A stretch of DNA of 64,000 bases from assembly GCA_900095095.1 (NCBI GenBank), contig FMBT01000292.1, forward strand, positions 124,001 to 188,000, given 5' to 3'. Source of the DNA: Fragilariopsis cylindrus CCMP1102. Taxonomy: Eukaryota > Bacillariophyta > Bacillariophyceae > Bacillariales > Bacillariaceae. The stretch's first letter is position 1; the number at the start of each line of letters is the position of its first letter. The notes under the pieces are model-generated. The model saw only the letters and a list, made by a program, of their open reading frames with translations, ran no database searches and was not told the origin of the DNA. Both the position numbers and the translations under genes were made by a program. Shown in pieces: positions 27,207-37,539 of the stretch.

Positions 27207-30200
27207 ATGTCCGAAGAAATATTTGCAACGTTGTTGCAAAGAATCCAACGTCAATATAGTAGTAATAGTAGCAGTAGTAGCCGTAGTACTGCCTCATCCA
27301 TGCATCATGAACAACAGTGCACACAGCGTCCACCCGATGAGGCAGCCTACGCTCTTGGAAAGGGTCTTGCTCGTGCTTTTCTGGATCTTATAAAATCTTC
27401 ATCACCAACATCGAACTCAGCGTCGTCGTCATCATCATCATCATCATCATCGCCATCGTTGCCAATATCTAATAGGATCCAAGAAGAGACATTTACTGTA
27501 TTGGCCAGTCGACAAATCAATCCTTCTGTGTGTCAGGGATTTTTCGATGCTCTACTAGAACTTAATTGTCGAGGATCAAATGATCACGGGAACTTTATCG
27601 ATTTGGACGGTTTGTTTCCCGCTTGCATCTTGTTCACTGAACAAAAATATCTCGACAATTATTACGATGATGATGATGATGATTACGACGTGATTTTCGA
27701 CCAATTGACGTGTACAGTACGAGCATACGCCCATTACACTCGAAATATACTTGAAAATAATGAATGCAATATGAACAGCAATAACAATAACTGCAACGAA
27801 TCTACAACGCTCGAAGATCAATCATTGTACACAAAAATCATAGCCAAGACATATTCCAAACTTCAAACACAAGCAGGACGTATGTCCATGCTACGAGAAT
27901 TTACAAACGTAGCCTTTGTGGGACCTAAGCAACAACATAAATCGCCATCTTCGTCGCATATATCGTTCTCCTCGTCCTCCCAAGTATACCGTTACATGCT
28001 GACTCCCCTTTTGGTATGTTGTGTTCTATCATTCAAAAAAAAAGAACCGATGGGAAACGATGATTCGTCGATGACCGAAATTTTGTTTATGGAAGGTATA
28101 TGGAGACAGGTTTATACTCTAATAGATGAGGAATATATAGATGAGGATTGCATTGATGGGTTCACTAATGAGAATCAACGTCATGGAGAAGATAAAGCCA
28201 CAGATAGATTAAACGCAGATATACCAGCATCAGCATCAGTATCACAAGCATCGTCTTCGTACTTATTGAATATCATTGAATGGTTAACAGAAATGTTGAA
28301 CTTGTACTTATTATCCGTCCCGTCACGAAAAAAATATCTCAGAATTGCCAGTAAGGAACTTGCTCATCGATGGTTAGCTACAGTACTGGACGTGGGAGTA
28401 TTCGTCTCGCAATCGTTTCCACTAGAACTTGCTACGGATAAAGTAGGTTCTTCCTTACAGATTACCACACAAGTGACTCCTGTAATATCTTCGACCACAA
28501 AACACAACGACCACAGCCATTATCAACAACAACTGAGGTTGATAGATTGGTTTGAAGGTATCATTTCAGAAAGCTTGCTTCGCTGGTTTGCTTTGTTACC
28601 TTCTTACCGTGTTGAAATGGGAAATTTTTGGGTTCCACTAAAAACGCTGATGGCAATTCATGCCTCGCAGCGTCTATTGAGTCTTGAGTGTACTTTGAAA
28701 CTGGCAACCATGGCTATGTGTCATCCTATAAAGGAAGACGTAAAAGAAATACTGAAGCTATTAGCGATAGCAGTGGATAAGATGACGAATTCACGAAGCC
28801 TTCATCCTATCGCTTTTACTATATTGAAAGGGTTAGGTTCTATATTTTTTAGGGATCCAGTTTGTGTATCAAATACCAAATATTTACTAGCAACCTTGAC
28901 ACGAATTAAAAAGACGAATACTGCTCGTCATATCGGAAGCATTAGTAGTAGGAACATTGCTACTGAAAATATTGTCAATCTGATTCAACTGTTCGACGAT
29001 GAAGCATCTATCGATGAAATTATGTGTTACTTTGTGTCTTGTGAAGACAACTTGATTGATCCTAGTAGTCATAAATTTTCGGCCATACAACAGGCAGGTT
29101 CACTCGCATTATTTGGTCTCGGACTTTTAAATAACACGAGGCACCAGGAGGCTGCCTATACTTCTCTGAGGAGGCTCTTACTGATCTACCCTCATTTAGG
29201 AATATCCGTTCTACCAGTTATGGTAGATTCTATCAATTCTGCTGCTATTCGGGGCGACGGAGAGTACATGATGGAGCAAATTGAATTTCTATCTACGGTT
29301 GTAGTCCGCGATACGCAGTGTGCACGTGAAATTTGGAATCTTTTGGGCAAAGAACTTATGCGAGAGCACATCCCTGCAACAATTCGATCTTCTATTATTC
29401 GTCTCTATCCGAAGATTTGCGAAGCCAACAAACGGCTGTATAAACGAGTCATTGAATCTATGGGCAACATGATGTCAATAACTGATAGCTGTGGTAGCAG
29501 CATAAGGGATGATGGTAATTTGGAGATCCATCTTGCCATTGCAGCCACCACAGCTGACTTGGCCCGAGATGCCTTCATTCGTGACGCTACAGACGTCATC
29601 AGTTGGCTACAAAACTTTATCACAGATGCTGGCTGGGTTCGATTAACCTCACCACTAGATCGGGAAGATGCACCGGAGAAAGCAGCACTAATCCACTATT
29701 CAATCATGGCACTTCATTTTTTGGTCGTATCAGATGAATTAGATTTTAAATTGGTCCTTGTGGTTCTTGGAAAACGCCTATGTAGTATTAATAACTTGGA
29801 AGAAGTATCGAAATTACCGCATATTGTGTTGGAGGCTCTAGTCATACTATTGGGTGATGGCGAATCTGAAGAAGAGGATGATAGTGACGAAGATAATGAT
29901 CGCCTCAAGGCAGTCGGTGTATCTCTTCAAATTTCTAGGTCGGTCGAAACTTTAATAGGCCTATGGAGTCACAAATGTCTTCGACCAGAGCTGCTTTCAG
30001 ATCCTACGATCAGGACTACTATTTTCCGATGTCAACAGAATATTCTTAACTCGTTAACGAAGTACTCGTTCAAGGCTTTGGGAGTAGACGAGGAGGTCAT
30101 TCAAACAGAATCTATTGCAGCTAGTTCAAGCGATGACAAGAGCGGCAATATAAATAAAACACAAAGTGGGGCACGTTACAATGATCTCAAAGACCTAATC

Positions 30201-33200
30201 AGTGGTGGCATTGAAACTGCAAACATGCTAGAGCTACATGAAGGCACTTCCGCGAGCAAATGTCGAGAAGATACGAGCGAAAAAGTTCCTACTGATTTTC
30301 CTTCTTCGCTTCTGGCATTTATTTCGAAGATTCTTAAGTTAGAAGAAGATGCTCTGGGCTCATCTTTGTGGCAGAAACGACATAGTATCAGAGAGAAAAA
30401 TTCAAAGAAAAAAATCGGACGAGGTAATGTTCATAGGTCAAAACTCGTAGAACCGCTGCCATCTCTTGAAGGTGTCTTGAATGCCTACCACGAAAATAGA
30501 TGCCAAGCAACTGCGTTGGGTGCATTGCATGCACTCTCTTTTGAGAATAAGGGGAAATCTATGGATCTCCTTTCCGACTTGGCCATTGACGCTACAATTG
30601 ATCCCTCTGACCCAATGGTTCAACCTTTGTATGTACAATCTTGGCTGAATGCTTCGCGAAGCGTGCTTTCTGGAATGGTTTCGGCAATCTCCATATCTAA
30701 GCCTCTCGAAAAGTTACTGCGTGATATTCAAGAAAGGCGCTCAGACAGCCCGGATTCAATGTATATATTCTCATCTACGATTGCAATGCTAATCCCAACA
30801 ATTCTTGGACCTGGGGACTATGATTCATACATTAAAGACATTTCAAACGATGTGTGGGAAGCATACCATTCTCACACATTTGAAGAACCCGACGTCGCTA
30901 AGCTTTGTCTTGGTTTTGTTGGTGTATGCGAAGTTTTATTGGGTACCACTGATCGGTTGATAGAAATTGTTAATTGTCTAGAAAAGAGTGTTGCTGGTTA
31001 CGGTGGGCTGCCTAGTTTTGGTGCTTATTATGCTTTATCAGTAATTGCACAGGCATGCGGATCAACCAGTAAGAAAGAAACAATCGAGTCTCAAGACAAT
31101 CTAGGTTTTATTCAATTGGTAGAAAGAATACTTATTTTCCTTATCAATGAGTTGTCCAAGTGCATTAAAGGAAGCCAGTCATGTATCGATATCTTGGTGA
31201 CTTCTATCAAGAAGAAGACAATAAGCGCTGAAGGCATTGATGTACTGAATACATCCACGAGAGAGTCTTTGAAGATTTCCGAGTCAAAGACACGAGCGGC
31301 GACGTTTGTATTCATTGCTCTTGGAATCTGTCTTCCTACTCTTACAGAGATTAACGATAGATTGCTTTTGCATGTTCTATCTTTCCTGGAATGCATTGAA
31401 TGGGGTTGTGGGAAGGGGTTCTCCTTGCATTCAGTCCTTCGCGTATGCTGCCAAAGTGGTATTCTAGAAAAGAGAGAAATCAAGGAAAAATACGAAAAGT
31501 ATCTGAAAATCTTACAGGAAGGTGTCGAACAAGGGAATGTTGGCTTGGATGATATTTCATATGCTATGACCGCGATTAAATCGAAGACTGTACCACATTT
31601 TCTTGAAGCCGGACGAACGCTATCGCTTATTTCGGCAGTCTCTTCCATTTCATCGATTCCCTGTCTCGGACAAGGAACTCATGGGCTCCTAACTGATTCC
31701 CCATGTCTCTTAGAGTCAGCAACCCGTGCCGATATAACAACTGTAGTACAACTCGTATCAAACGGATCAATTGATAACGAACAAAACCGATGTTCCCACC
31801 AAATGGCGACAACGTTATGTGGTTTTTTGGCATCCTTGACAATTGTAAATGGATCAGATCAAAAAGACAATTCTACAGTCGTCGGCGATAATCAAATGGA
31901 TCAGCTTGCTGCAACACAGCTTCCAGATGCTCACATAGGTACCGGATTAGATATCGTCATGACTTCTCTGCAAATTAACGTTAAAGACCAAAACAACCTA
32001 CAAAAGCATCCAAAAATTGGGCTCGTGGTACTGTTGGGCTGCCTAGAGGTTCTTTCCCTGCCTGCTCAATTTTCTGTTTTTCTTCTGGAAATTTTATCGA
32101 AGGAGAATGATTCAGTGAAAATTGCCTGTATAAAATTGCTTCTTTCTCAGATGAAAGGTCGTCCACGCGCTGTTTTTGACGGTCGTGAATTTGTCAACTC
32201 AGCCTTGAAGATTTCAAAGATGCCAATAATTACAATGCGAAAGTTGCTTGGCGAAAAAGAGGCTGCCGAGGTTTTCATTGAGTCTATAGGAGAAATGCTT
32301 TCAAAGTTTATCTCCCATGAAGTGGATACGGTAATAGAAAACATCTTTCGATTTTGTACGAGTCTGATTGATCGAAATTCTACCTTGATTGTGAGATTTT
32401 TTCGATCAATAAATCGTCTCTTACACCAAGCAGCAGCGGATGATAAATCTCCAAGATTCTCTCCGAAGCTTCTAAAATCCATTCAGATTTTCTTAGAGCA
32501 GAAAGCGTTCTTGGGTTTATGCGATACTTACAATACTACGTCTGCTACCGAAGGTGTGTCATCCGATCAAATCACCAATATTATCGATGCATATGCGGAC
32601 TGCCTTATTGAATTGCCAGATACTTTGTTGTTCAAAAACAAATTATCTAGTGCCCAAGACTGTGATAACTTTTCTGGAAAATGCTTACGTATTAGGGTAA
32701 ACATGACTCTTATTCGGAAGAATTGTAGTTCCTTGTCGTCTCCATCATACAGAGAGATCGCTTCATCAATCGCTTGGATATTCCAACAGCTTATTGCAAG
32801 CAGAGATGAAATATTCTCGTCAAAGATACTTCAAGTGACTTGCACAATCGCCGAAGCTAGCTGTAGAGCTACTGCTGATGGGAAGAAGGAACTGATCATT
32901 TCATTTCTTGATAATCTTTTAATGGTCGATTCATCTGCAAGCTTCGTGGGCCTTGAAATACTCGCTGCATTAGTGTATCAAAATGGATATGGATCAGATG
33001 GAGACCTATCGTTGCTACGATCTCTCGGAACATCAATTGGAAAGTGGGTAGATCTACCACCGCAAATCTTGAAAAAAGCATTCAAGCTTGCAGTTCACGA
33101 TTTACCATTTAATCTAGCAATGTATACTCGACGTGAGAAGCTATCGGGTGTTGTCTTTAATAGGTTGTGGAGTGTTTATGTCAAATGGCAGGAACAATGT

Positions 33201-33317
33201 TCGGACGAAGCAACATTAGCTCCCCTGAGGAGATCTCTAATCTGCTGTCGCGACACTAACAGTACCACGAACGTAGAAGATATTGTCATGTTAGTTAATT
33301 CCATAGTCTCGGAATGA
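27207..33317 (+). CDS. Giant helical-repeat protein, focadhesin/RST1-like
   Basis: 2036 residues in one exon. Built of HEAT/ARM-like helical repeats throughout, with low-complexity inserts in the first 200 residues (Ser runs at about 17-30 and 68-84, DDDDD near 154). The block ALIHYSIMALHFLVVSDELDFKLVLVVLGKRL, followed by a SLWSH-like 'ETLIGLWSHKCLRPELLSDP', resembles the focadhesin/RST1 order 'AL..LC.AE.VD...AW.VL...L ... LSFLWTH...DP.V..AAY.SL'. Similar length (human focadhesin about 1800, plant RST1 about 1840) adds support. In plants and animals these proteins bridge the cytosolic exosome and the SKI complex (established). I assign the family with moderate confidence only; a generic HEAT-repeat protein is the alternative. 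No TM segment is obvious. The gene ends 68 bp before the stop codon of the converging SET gene. Confidence 0.6.
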   Translation: MSEEIFATLLQRIQRQYSSNSSSSSRSTASSMHHEQQCTQRPPDEAAYALGKGLARAFLDLIKSSSPTSNSASSSSSSSSSSPSLPISNRIQEETFTVLASRQINPSVCQGFFDALLELNCRGSNDHGNFIDLDGLFPACILFTEQKYLDNYYDDDDDDYDVIFDQLTCTVRAYAHYTRNILENNECNMNSNNNNCNESTTLEDQSLYTKIIAKTYSKLQTQAGRMSMLREFTNVAFVGPKQQHKSPSSSHISFSSSSQVYRYMLTPLLVCCVLSFKKKEPMGNDDSSMTEILFMEGIWRQVYTLIDEEYIDEDCIDGFTNENQRHGEDKATDRLNADIPASASVSQASSSYLLNIIEWLTEMLNLYLLSVPSRKKYLRIASKELAHRWLATVLDVGVFVSQSFPLELATDKVGSSLQITTQVTPVISSTTKHNDHSHYQQQLRLIDWFEGIISESLLRWFALLPSYRVEMGNFWVPLKTLMAIHASQRLLSLECTLKLATMAMCHPIKEDVKEILKLLAIAVDKMTNSRSLHPIAFTILKGLGSIFFRDPVCVSNTKYLLATLTRIKKTNTARHIGSISSRNIATENIVNLIQLFDDEASIDEIMCYFVSCEDNLIDPSSHKFSAIQQAGSLALFGLGLLNNTRHQEAAYTSLRRLLLIYPHLGISVLPVMVDSINSAAIRGDGEYMMEQIEFLSTVVVRDTQCAREIWNLLGKELMREHIPATIRSSIIRLYPKICEANKRLYKRVIESMGNMMSITDSCGSSIRDDGNLEIHLAIAATTADLARDAFIRDATDVISWLQNFITDAGWVRLTSPLDREDAPEKAALIHYSIMALHFLVVSDELDFKLVLVVLGKRLCSINNLEEVSKLPHIVLEALVILLGDGESEEEDDSDEDNDRLKAVGVSLQISRSVETLIGLWSHKCLRPELLSDPTIRTTIFRCQQNILNSLTKYSFKALGVDEEVIQTESIAASSSDDKSGNINKTQSGARYNDLKDLISGGIETANMLELHEGTSASKCREDTSEKVPTDFPSSLLAFISKILKLEEDALGSSLWQKRHSIREKNSKKKIGRGNVHRSKLVEPLPSLEGVLNAYHENRCQATALGALHALSFENKGKSMDLLSDLAIDATIDPSDPMVQPLYVQSWLNASRSVLSGMVSAISISKPLEKLLRDIQERRSDSPDSMYIFSSTIAMLIPTILGPGDYDSYIKDISNDVWEAYHSHTFEEPDVAKLCLGFVGVCEVLLGTTDRLIEIVNCLEKSVAGYGGLPSFGAYYALSVIAQACGSTSKKETIESQDNLGFIQLVERILIFLINELSKCIKGSQSCIDILVTSIKKKTISAEGIDVLNTSTRESLKISESKTRAATFVFIALGICLPTLTEINDRLLLHVLSFLECIEWGCGKGFSLHSVLRVCCQSGILEKREIKEKYEKYLKILQEGVEQGNVGLDDISYAMTAIKSKTVPHFLEAGRTLSLISAVSSISSIPCLGQGTHGLLTDSPCLLESATRADITTVVQLVSNGSIDNEQNRCSHQMATTLCGFLASLTIVNGSDQKDNSTVVGDNQMDQLAATQLPDAHIGTGLDIVMTSLQINVKDQNNLQKHPKIGLVVLLGCLEVLSLPAQFSVFLLEILSKENDSVKIACIKLLLSQMKGRPRAVFDGREFVNSALKISKMPIITMRKLLGEKEAAEVFIESIGEMLSKFISHEVDTVIENIFRFCTSLIDRNSTLIVRFFRSINRLLHQAAADDKSPRFSPKLLKSIQIFLEQKAFLGLCDTYNTTSATEGVSSDQITNIIDAYADCLIELPDTLLFKNKLSSAQDCDNFSGKCLRIRVNMTLIRKNCSSLSSPSYREIASSIAWIFQQLIASRDEIFSSKILQVTCTIAEASCRATADGKKELIISFLDNLLMVDSSASFVGLEILAALVYQNGYGSDGDLSLLRSLGTSIGKWVDLPPQILKKAFKLAVHDLPFNLAMYTRREKLSGVVFNRLWSVYVKWQEQCSDEATLAPLRRSLICCRDTNSTTNVEDIVMLVNSIVSE

Positions 33318-33385
33318 TTCTGATAATTATCTAGCTATCACATTTAAAATTAAATAAATAAAAAGAGAGCTAGTCTCAATTATTA

Positions 33386-35213
33386 TTAAACGCCATGACG
33401 GATTGCCATGTACGCATTTGACAAATCATTAGTCTGTTTTTCAATCATATCAAGATCCTCTTGATCTGCGATAATATCCATAATGCACGGAGGGTAATTA
33501 GCGTTAGGATTAAGCGCTAGTTGCACCTTGTCAATAGCTCGTACGAAGAAGTAAATTGTACGCAGCTCGGACAGAGACAAAATTGTTGAATACATACGAG
33601 TGATCGGATATCCAGGTTTGACCAAAAGCAATGTTTGGATGTCGGTACCTTTATAGCTTTTATAGCATTCTGACATCTTGATCAAGTTCTGCTTAAACAT
33701 CTTCAACGCCTCTATTTCTTTTTTTATAGATGGATCTGAAATGGCTAGTTCCGAATCGTCCATTCTTTCGTCCGTCTTCATATCATACAGATCAATAAAG
33801 TCATCACTGTCTCCAGTTTCGTCTTCGTCTTCATTGTCATTGTCGCATTGGTTCAAAAAGTCCTCGACATCTATGTCATCAGGTTTACCATCATCTTCCT
33901 CTTCATGAGAAACATCGTTATGATCAACGTCTTCATTATTATCCTGCATGCCGGTATTGTTGTCGGTTTCGTTGAAGAATTTTTCCAGTGTCGCAGCAAA
34001 TCCACCATATGAATATGATTTTGGACCCGCTCGAAGAGCAATGATCTTATCACCCCCAGGAGAATTGGTTCTGTCTGAGAATATCAAAAATTTCAGAACA
34101 TCGTTGGAACTACCATCTGGTTCTATATTTCGAGGAATGCAGAACCCATAATTTAACAATAGTTGATCATTCGACTTTGCCCCATAAGTTAATCGTATAC
34201 ATTCATCCGCATCAATATCAATGGTCGACTTAACTAGCATGAACTCTTCGGTTTTATGATATCGATAGGATACGTTCTTCCTCCCAAATTTGGTCGTAGT
34301 TTTTCCTCTAGTATGATTTCCGAGATCCAAAATCGGTACGAGGGCAACATTATCATCTGAATCATCGATTTGAAATGCTCGTGAAGTGACGGCGGCTAAC
34401 ATGTCACTGAATTTTTCAAATGATGGAAATGATGCTGTCATGTTTGTAGTAGTTGTACCGTTAGATTTCTTATCATTATTATCATTTACGTTCTCGTCGA
34501 TCGTCGTTTTCTTCATCTTCTCTGTAAAGTTCTGATGTTGTTGTAACATCATGTTGTAGTCTTCGAATACTCCTCTTTTTGTCGCCTTTACAGTTTCTAA
34601 CAAGGTAGTCCCAGCTAGCAAATCCTGAATTTTAATGTCATCCCATCGTCGTGGTAATGCATCGAAACTAGACGACTCTGGAAGACTCTCCAAGTACAGA
34701 AGGGTATCGGGTGATTGACAAGCCATACCCATGGCAATCGCTATAAAATCAAAGGCAGGACCAAAATCGAAGGAATAAATAATGTAGGTGGCAGTACGGT
34801 TAATAGACTAGCTGGTTGTGTATTGTATTCAATAATTGTATGATTGACATGATCGTTCTAAGCAAATACCCCCAAAAAAAAAACTTACCAAGATCAGCCG
34901 TAGAATTCTTGTATATACTGCCACCTCCCTTTCTTACATCATTTTTGCAATTGAGTGGCGGTCCGCCGTCGTCTACATGTAAGTCGATAATATACTTTAA
35001 CCACGGATACATCAAAAAGGCTCGTTGTTTTGTCATAAAATTTGCAGTGGGTATTTTTAGTAAAATCTCCTCTTTATTAACTTTTTTGTTGACGATCAAA
35101 TCTCGGTTCCCACCATCATTAAAGAACTCGAGATTGGAATGAACGAATCCTCCATTCGAGCGTATTTCGTCACACAGTAACGTCCACCATTCTTCGCATC
35201 GTTGACGTTTCAT
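33386..35213 (-). CDS. SET-domain protein lysine/histidine methyltransferase (Rubisco LSMT/SETD3-like)
   Basis: Two exons, 35213-34889 and 34740-33386 (donor GTAAGT, acceptor ATAG, phase 1), giving 559 residues. The family transfers methyl from SAM to Lys or His of non-histone proteins (Rubisco, aldolase, actin, ribosomal proteins). Seen: N-terminal GGFVHSNLEFFNDGGNRDLIVNKKVNKEEILLKIP (the 'R.L.....I..GE.LL.IP' opening); in the SET core LVPILDLGNHTRG (the D-x-x-NH SAM-binding motif) and IRLTYGAKSNDQLLLNYGF (catalytic Tyr region). A Rubis-subs-bind-type C-terminal half follows, interrupted by a very acidic D/E insert at about 300-350. No clear plastid address: the start MKRQRCEEWWTLL is not a signal peptide, so cytosol or nucleus is more likely. 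The substrate is unknown. Confidence 0.85.
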
Positions 35214-36145
35214 AATGAGTTGTATTGATCACTTTCAACTTAATACTTTGTACTTTTACTTTCAACTTCTATTTTACAAGTTGTGTTGGTGGTAGCAAAA
35301 ATCAATTCACCCAACAGTGTTACACACGACTAAATAGAAATCGTAAGGTCTTCCCTTTAATCCCGATAATCACTACAAAGAGATCTATCTATTGATGTAT
35401 TTTTCTTGTTGTAGGTTTATTGTGTAAAGGATAAAGAACCAACGTCAAACGTTTTTATCCCATGGTGATGGAGATGATGAGATGTAAATTCAAGAAAATA
35501 AATTAAAAATTGAAAATTGAAAATTTTAATTTAAAAATTGTTGCATCCTAGAATTTACTCGACCCCCTAAAACGAAGGAAAAAGGCGAACCCCGCGCGCG
35601 AACACATCGTTTATTAGTCCTATCCCTCTAATCGACGGTCGTAACTTAATCATGACTTAATCGATTAAGTAGTTGTGATTAAGTCACAACCGTTATATTT
35701 AAAATACTTCAATCTCAAAAAAAATCTCTAAGATTGAAGATGCTTCGCCTCTTTTCATTATCTTTTCTGTCAACGAAGAAGTAATTCACGTGCTAAATCA
35801 CATCTCTACACGTAATTATTACATACATGTAATAGCAAGCAAGTAGCATCAATCAACCGAAGTCGGCATTACAATCAACAAAATCAGGATCGACTCTGTG
35901 ACCATTCATTGTATGGACAGACTAAACCTGCTATCACTTTCTTCTCTAGCTAGCCAACTGAGCTAACTTGTATTGATATATGGTATGGTAGCGTCAATAT
36001 ATATACTTCCCAAAGAAAATTGCTTGACGAGAGCGTAAGCGAGGCAGAAAGTGCGGTGGCTGTCTTTGCTACCGTAGCTTGCTCAGCTTAGAGCTGTGAT
36101 CGTTGTGCACAGGTAGTAGTAGTAGTAGTATCAGTGTGTCCAAAA
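35214..36145. promoter_or_regulatory. Divergent promoter region of the SET and HSF genes with inverted ACTTAATC array
   Basis: 932 bp. Holds four copies of ACTTAATC/GATTAAGT (35644, 35655, 35663, 35677) arranged two forward then two inverted; the middle pair forms a perfect 16-bp palindrome (35655-35670). A second dyad GTTGTGA...TCACAAC spans 35672-35690, and a 9-bp hairpin CTTCAATCT...AGATTGAAG spans 35707-35739. A GTA triplet repeat (about 36114-36130) lies in the HSF leader. No gene. Confidence 0.5.
35644..35690. promoter_or_regulatory. Four-copy inverted ACTTAATC array
   Basis: ACTTAATC at 35644-35651 and 35655-35662, and GATTAAGT at 35663-35670 and 35677-35684. Arms are mirrored about 35662/35663. 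It looks like a multi-dimer binding site. The protein that would bind is unknown. Confidence 0.55.
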
Positions 36146-36973
36146 ATGAGCAATATAAGTAACAGCCCTAATACGGCTATAGACAAACCAAATCAATTCC
36201 CATGGAAACTGTACGACATGTTGCATACAGCCGAAAAGCGAAATGAGGAACATATTATTTCATGGATAAAGGATGGGAAGGCCTTCAAAGTTCATAATCG
36301 CAACCTTTTCATTGAGGAATATATGAAAAAGTTGTTCAATCAAACAAAGTTTAAGTCGTTCCAGAGGCAACTGAACCTTTGGGGATTTGAAAGGGTTCAG
36401 AATGGACCTGATAAAGGGAGTTACTTCCATCCCCTGTTCGTAAAAGGACGCAGAGATTGTTGTCAACGTTTGACTCGCGTTAAGTTAAAGGGAAGAGGAG
36501 AGAACGCAGCCCAACAGGGTGGAGTAGATTCGTCAAAACAAGACTATAGCCCTACATCGGTTGCTTCGGCAACGACAACGACATGTTCTGCTGTTTCTGC
36601 AACGGGAGCAGCGTCGTTTCCAGCTGCACCGTTACCAGTTGCCGCTAGAGCAGGCAGTGATGCAATTACTACACCATCATCGTCATCGTCACTACTAGGA
36701 GCTTTCATCGACGTTCCAGGTCCAACAGCAAATACCGCGGCGATTGAAGCTAGTCTTCAGGAAGGATCTTCTCGTCAACAACAAGTTGCAGACTTGATCC
36801 ATTACCATACAAGCCAACGGAGGAGAGAAATGATTAGAAATGCTGCGATTGGTCTACGACCGGATCTTTCGCTGGCCATCGTGGGTGCACCTCGCTTTGC
36901 AACTGCTTCCAACACATTTAGTGATATCATAGTAAACGATAGCCTACAACGAGGGCAAATGTCTCAAAATCAA

Positions 36974-37005
<32 letters not shown>

Positions 37006-37354
37006 ACAGCAACACGAACAGTTAGAACAACAACAACAACAACCGCAACACCAAAACCATCAGCAGCAACATCTGCAGCTGTCGGCACATCAGGAATATC
37101 AATCGCAACATCAATCGCAGCTGTTACAACAACAGCACGAAAATACACATACACATACACATACATATACACAGCAGCTTGAACAACAGTTGCAAATACG
37201 ACCACAATCACAGCCTCAAGAAACAAGACGTAGATCGTCAGGTTCTAGCGGATTGGAGGCACTTTTGTCGGTATCTGCACAACGACGTCGGGAAGAAGAA
37301 CTGGCACTCTTGCTAGATCCTTCTGACCCTGGGGGAATGTCACATAAGAGGTGA
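36146..37354 (+). CDS. Heat shock factor (HSF)-type transcription factor
   Basis: 402 residues from the ATG at 36146. The HSF DNA-binding domain (about 15-110) is complete: FPWKLYDMLHTAEKRNEEHIISWIKDGKAFKVHN, then FKSFQRQLNLWGFERV (recognition helix) and GSYFHPLFVKGRRDCCQRLTRVK. Diatoms carry a greatly expanded HSF family, so this need not be a heat-stress regulator. After the domain come Ala/Ser/Thr stretches, then a Gln-rich region (about 270-355) with an uninterrupted Gln tract and a THTHTHTYT dipeptide run, plausible activation segments that also reflect CAG/CAA and ACACAT microsatellites. No clear HR-A/B trimerisation coiled coil is visible, common in diatom HSFs. Confidence 0.92.
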
Positions 37355-37539
37355 CTCATGCATAAAACATATAGAATAGGAATGAATCAATCGCAGTAGA
37401 CGCCCATCATTTTCTTCATACTATTCAATTGCTACTTAATGATCTTAGAGCCAGTGCCTCGTACAACTCGATTTGCGAGTGTTCCATAGATAAGAGTCAA
37501 TTGGTTATTGTTAGTATTTGTACTATTATAGAAGTGCAT

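Noticed and set aside
35707-35739. Hairpin CTTCAATCT...AGATTGAAG as a miRNA precursor or terminator
   Set aside because: The stem is only nine pairs with a 15-nt A-rich loop, too short for a precursor and with no transcript evidence.
36927-37226. 99-residue minus-strand frame with Ala/Val runs
   Set aside because: Antisense shadow of the HSF Gln/Ala repeats; composition is repeat-driven.
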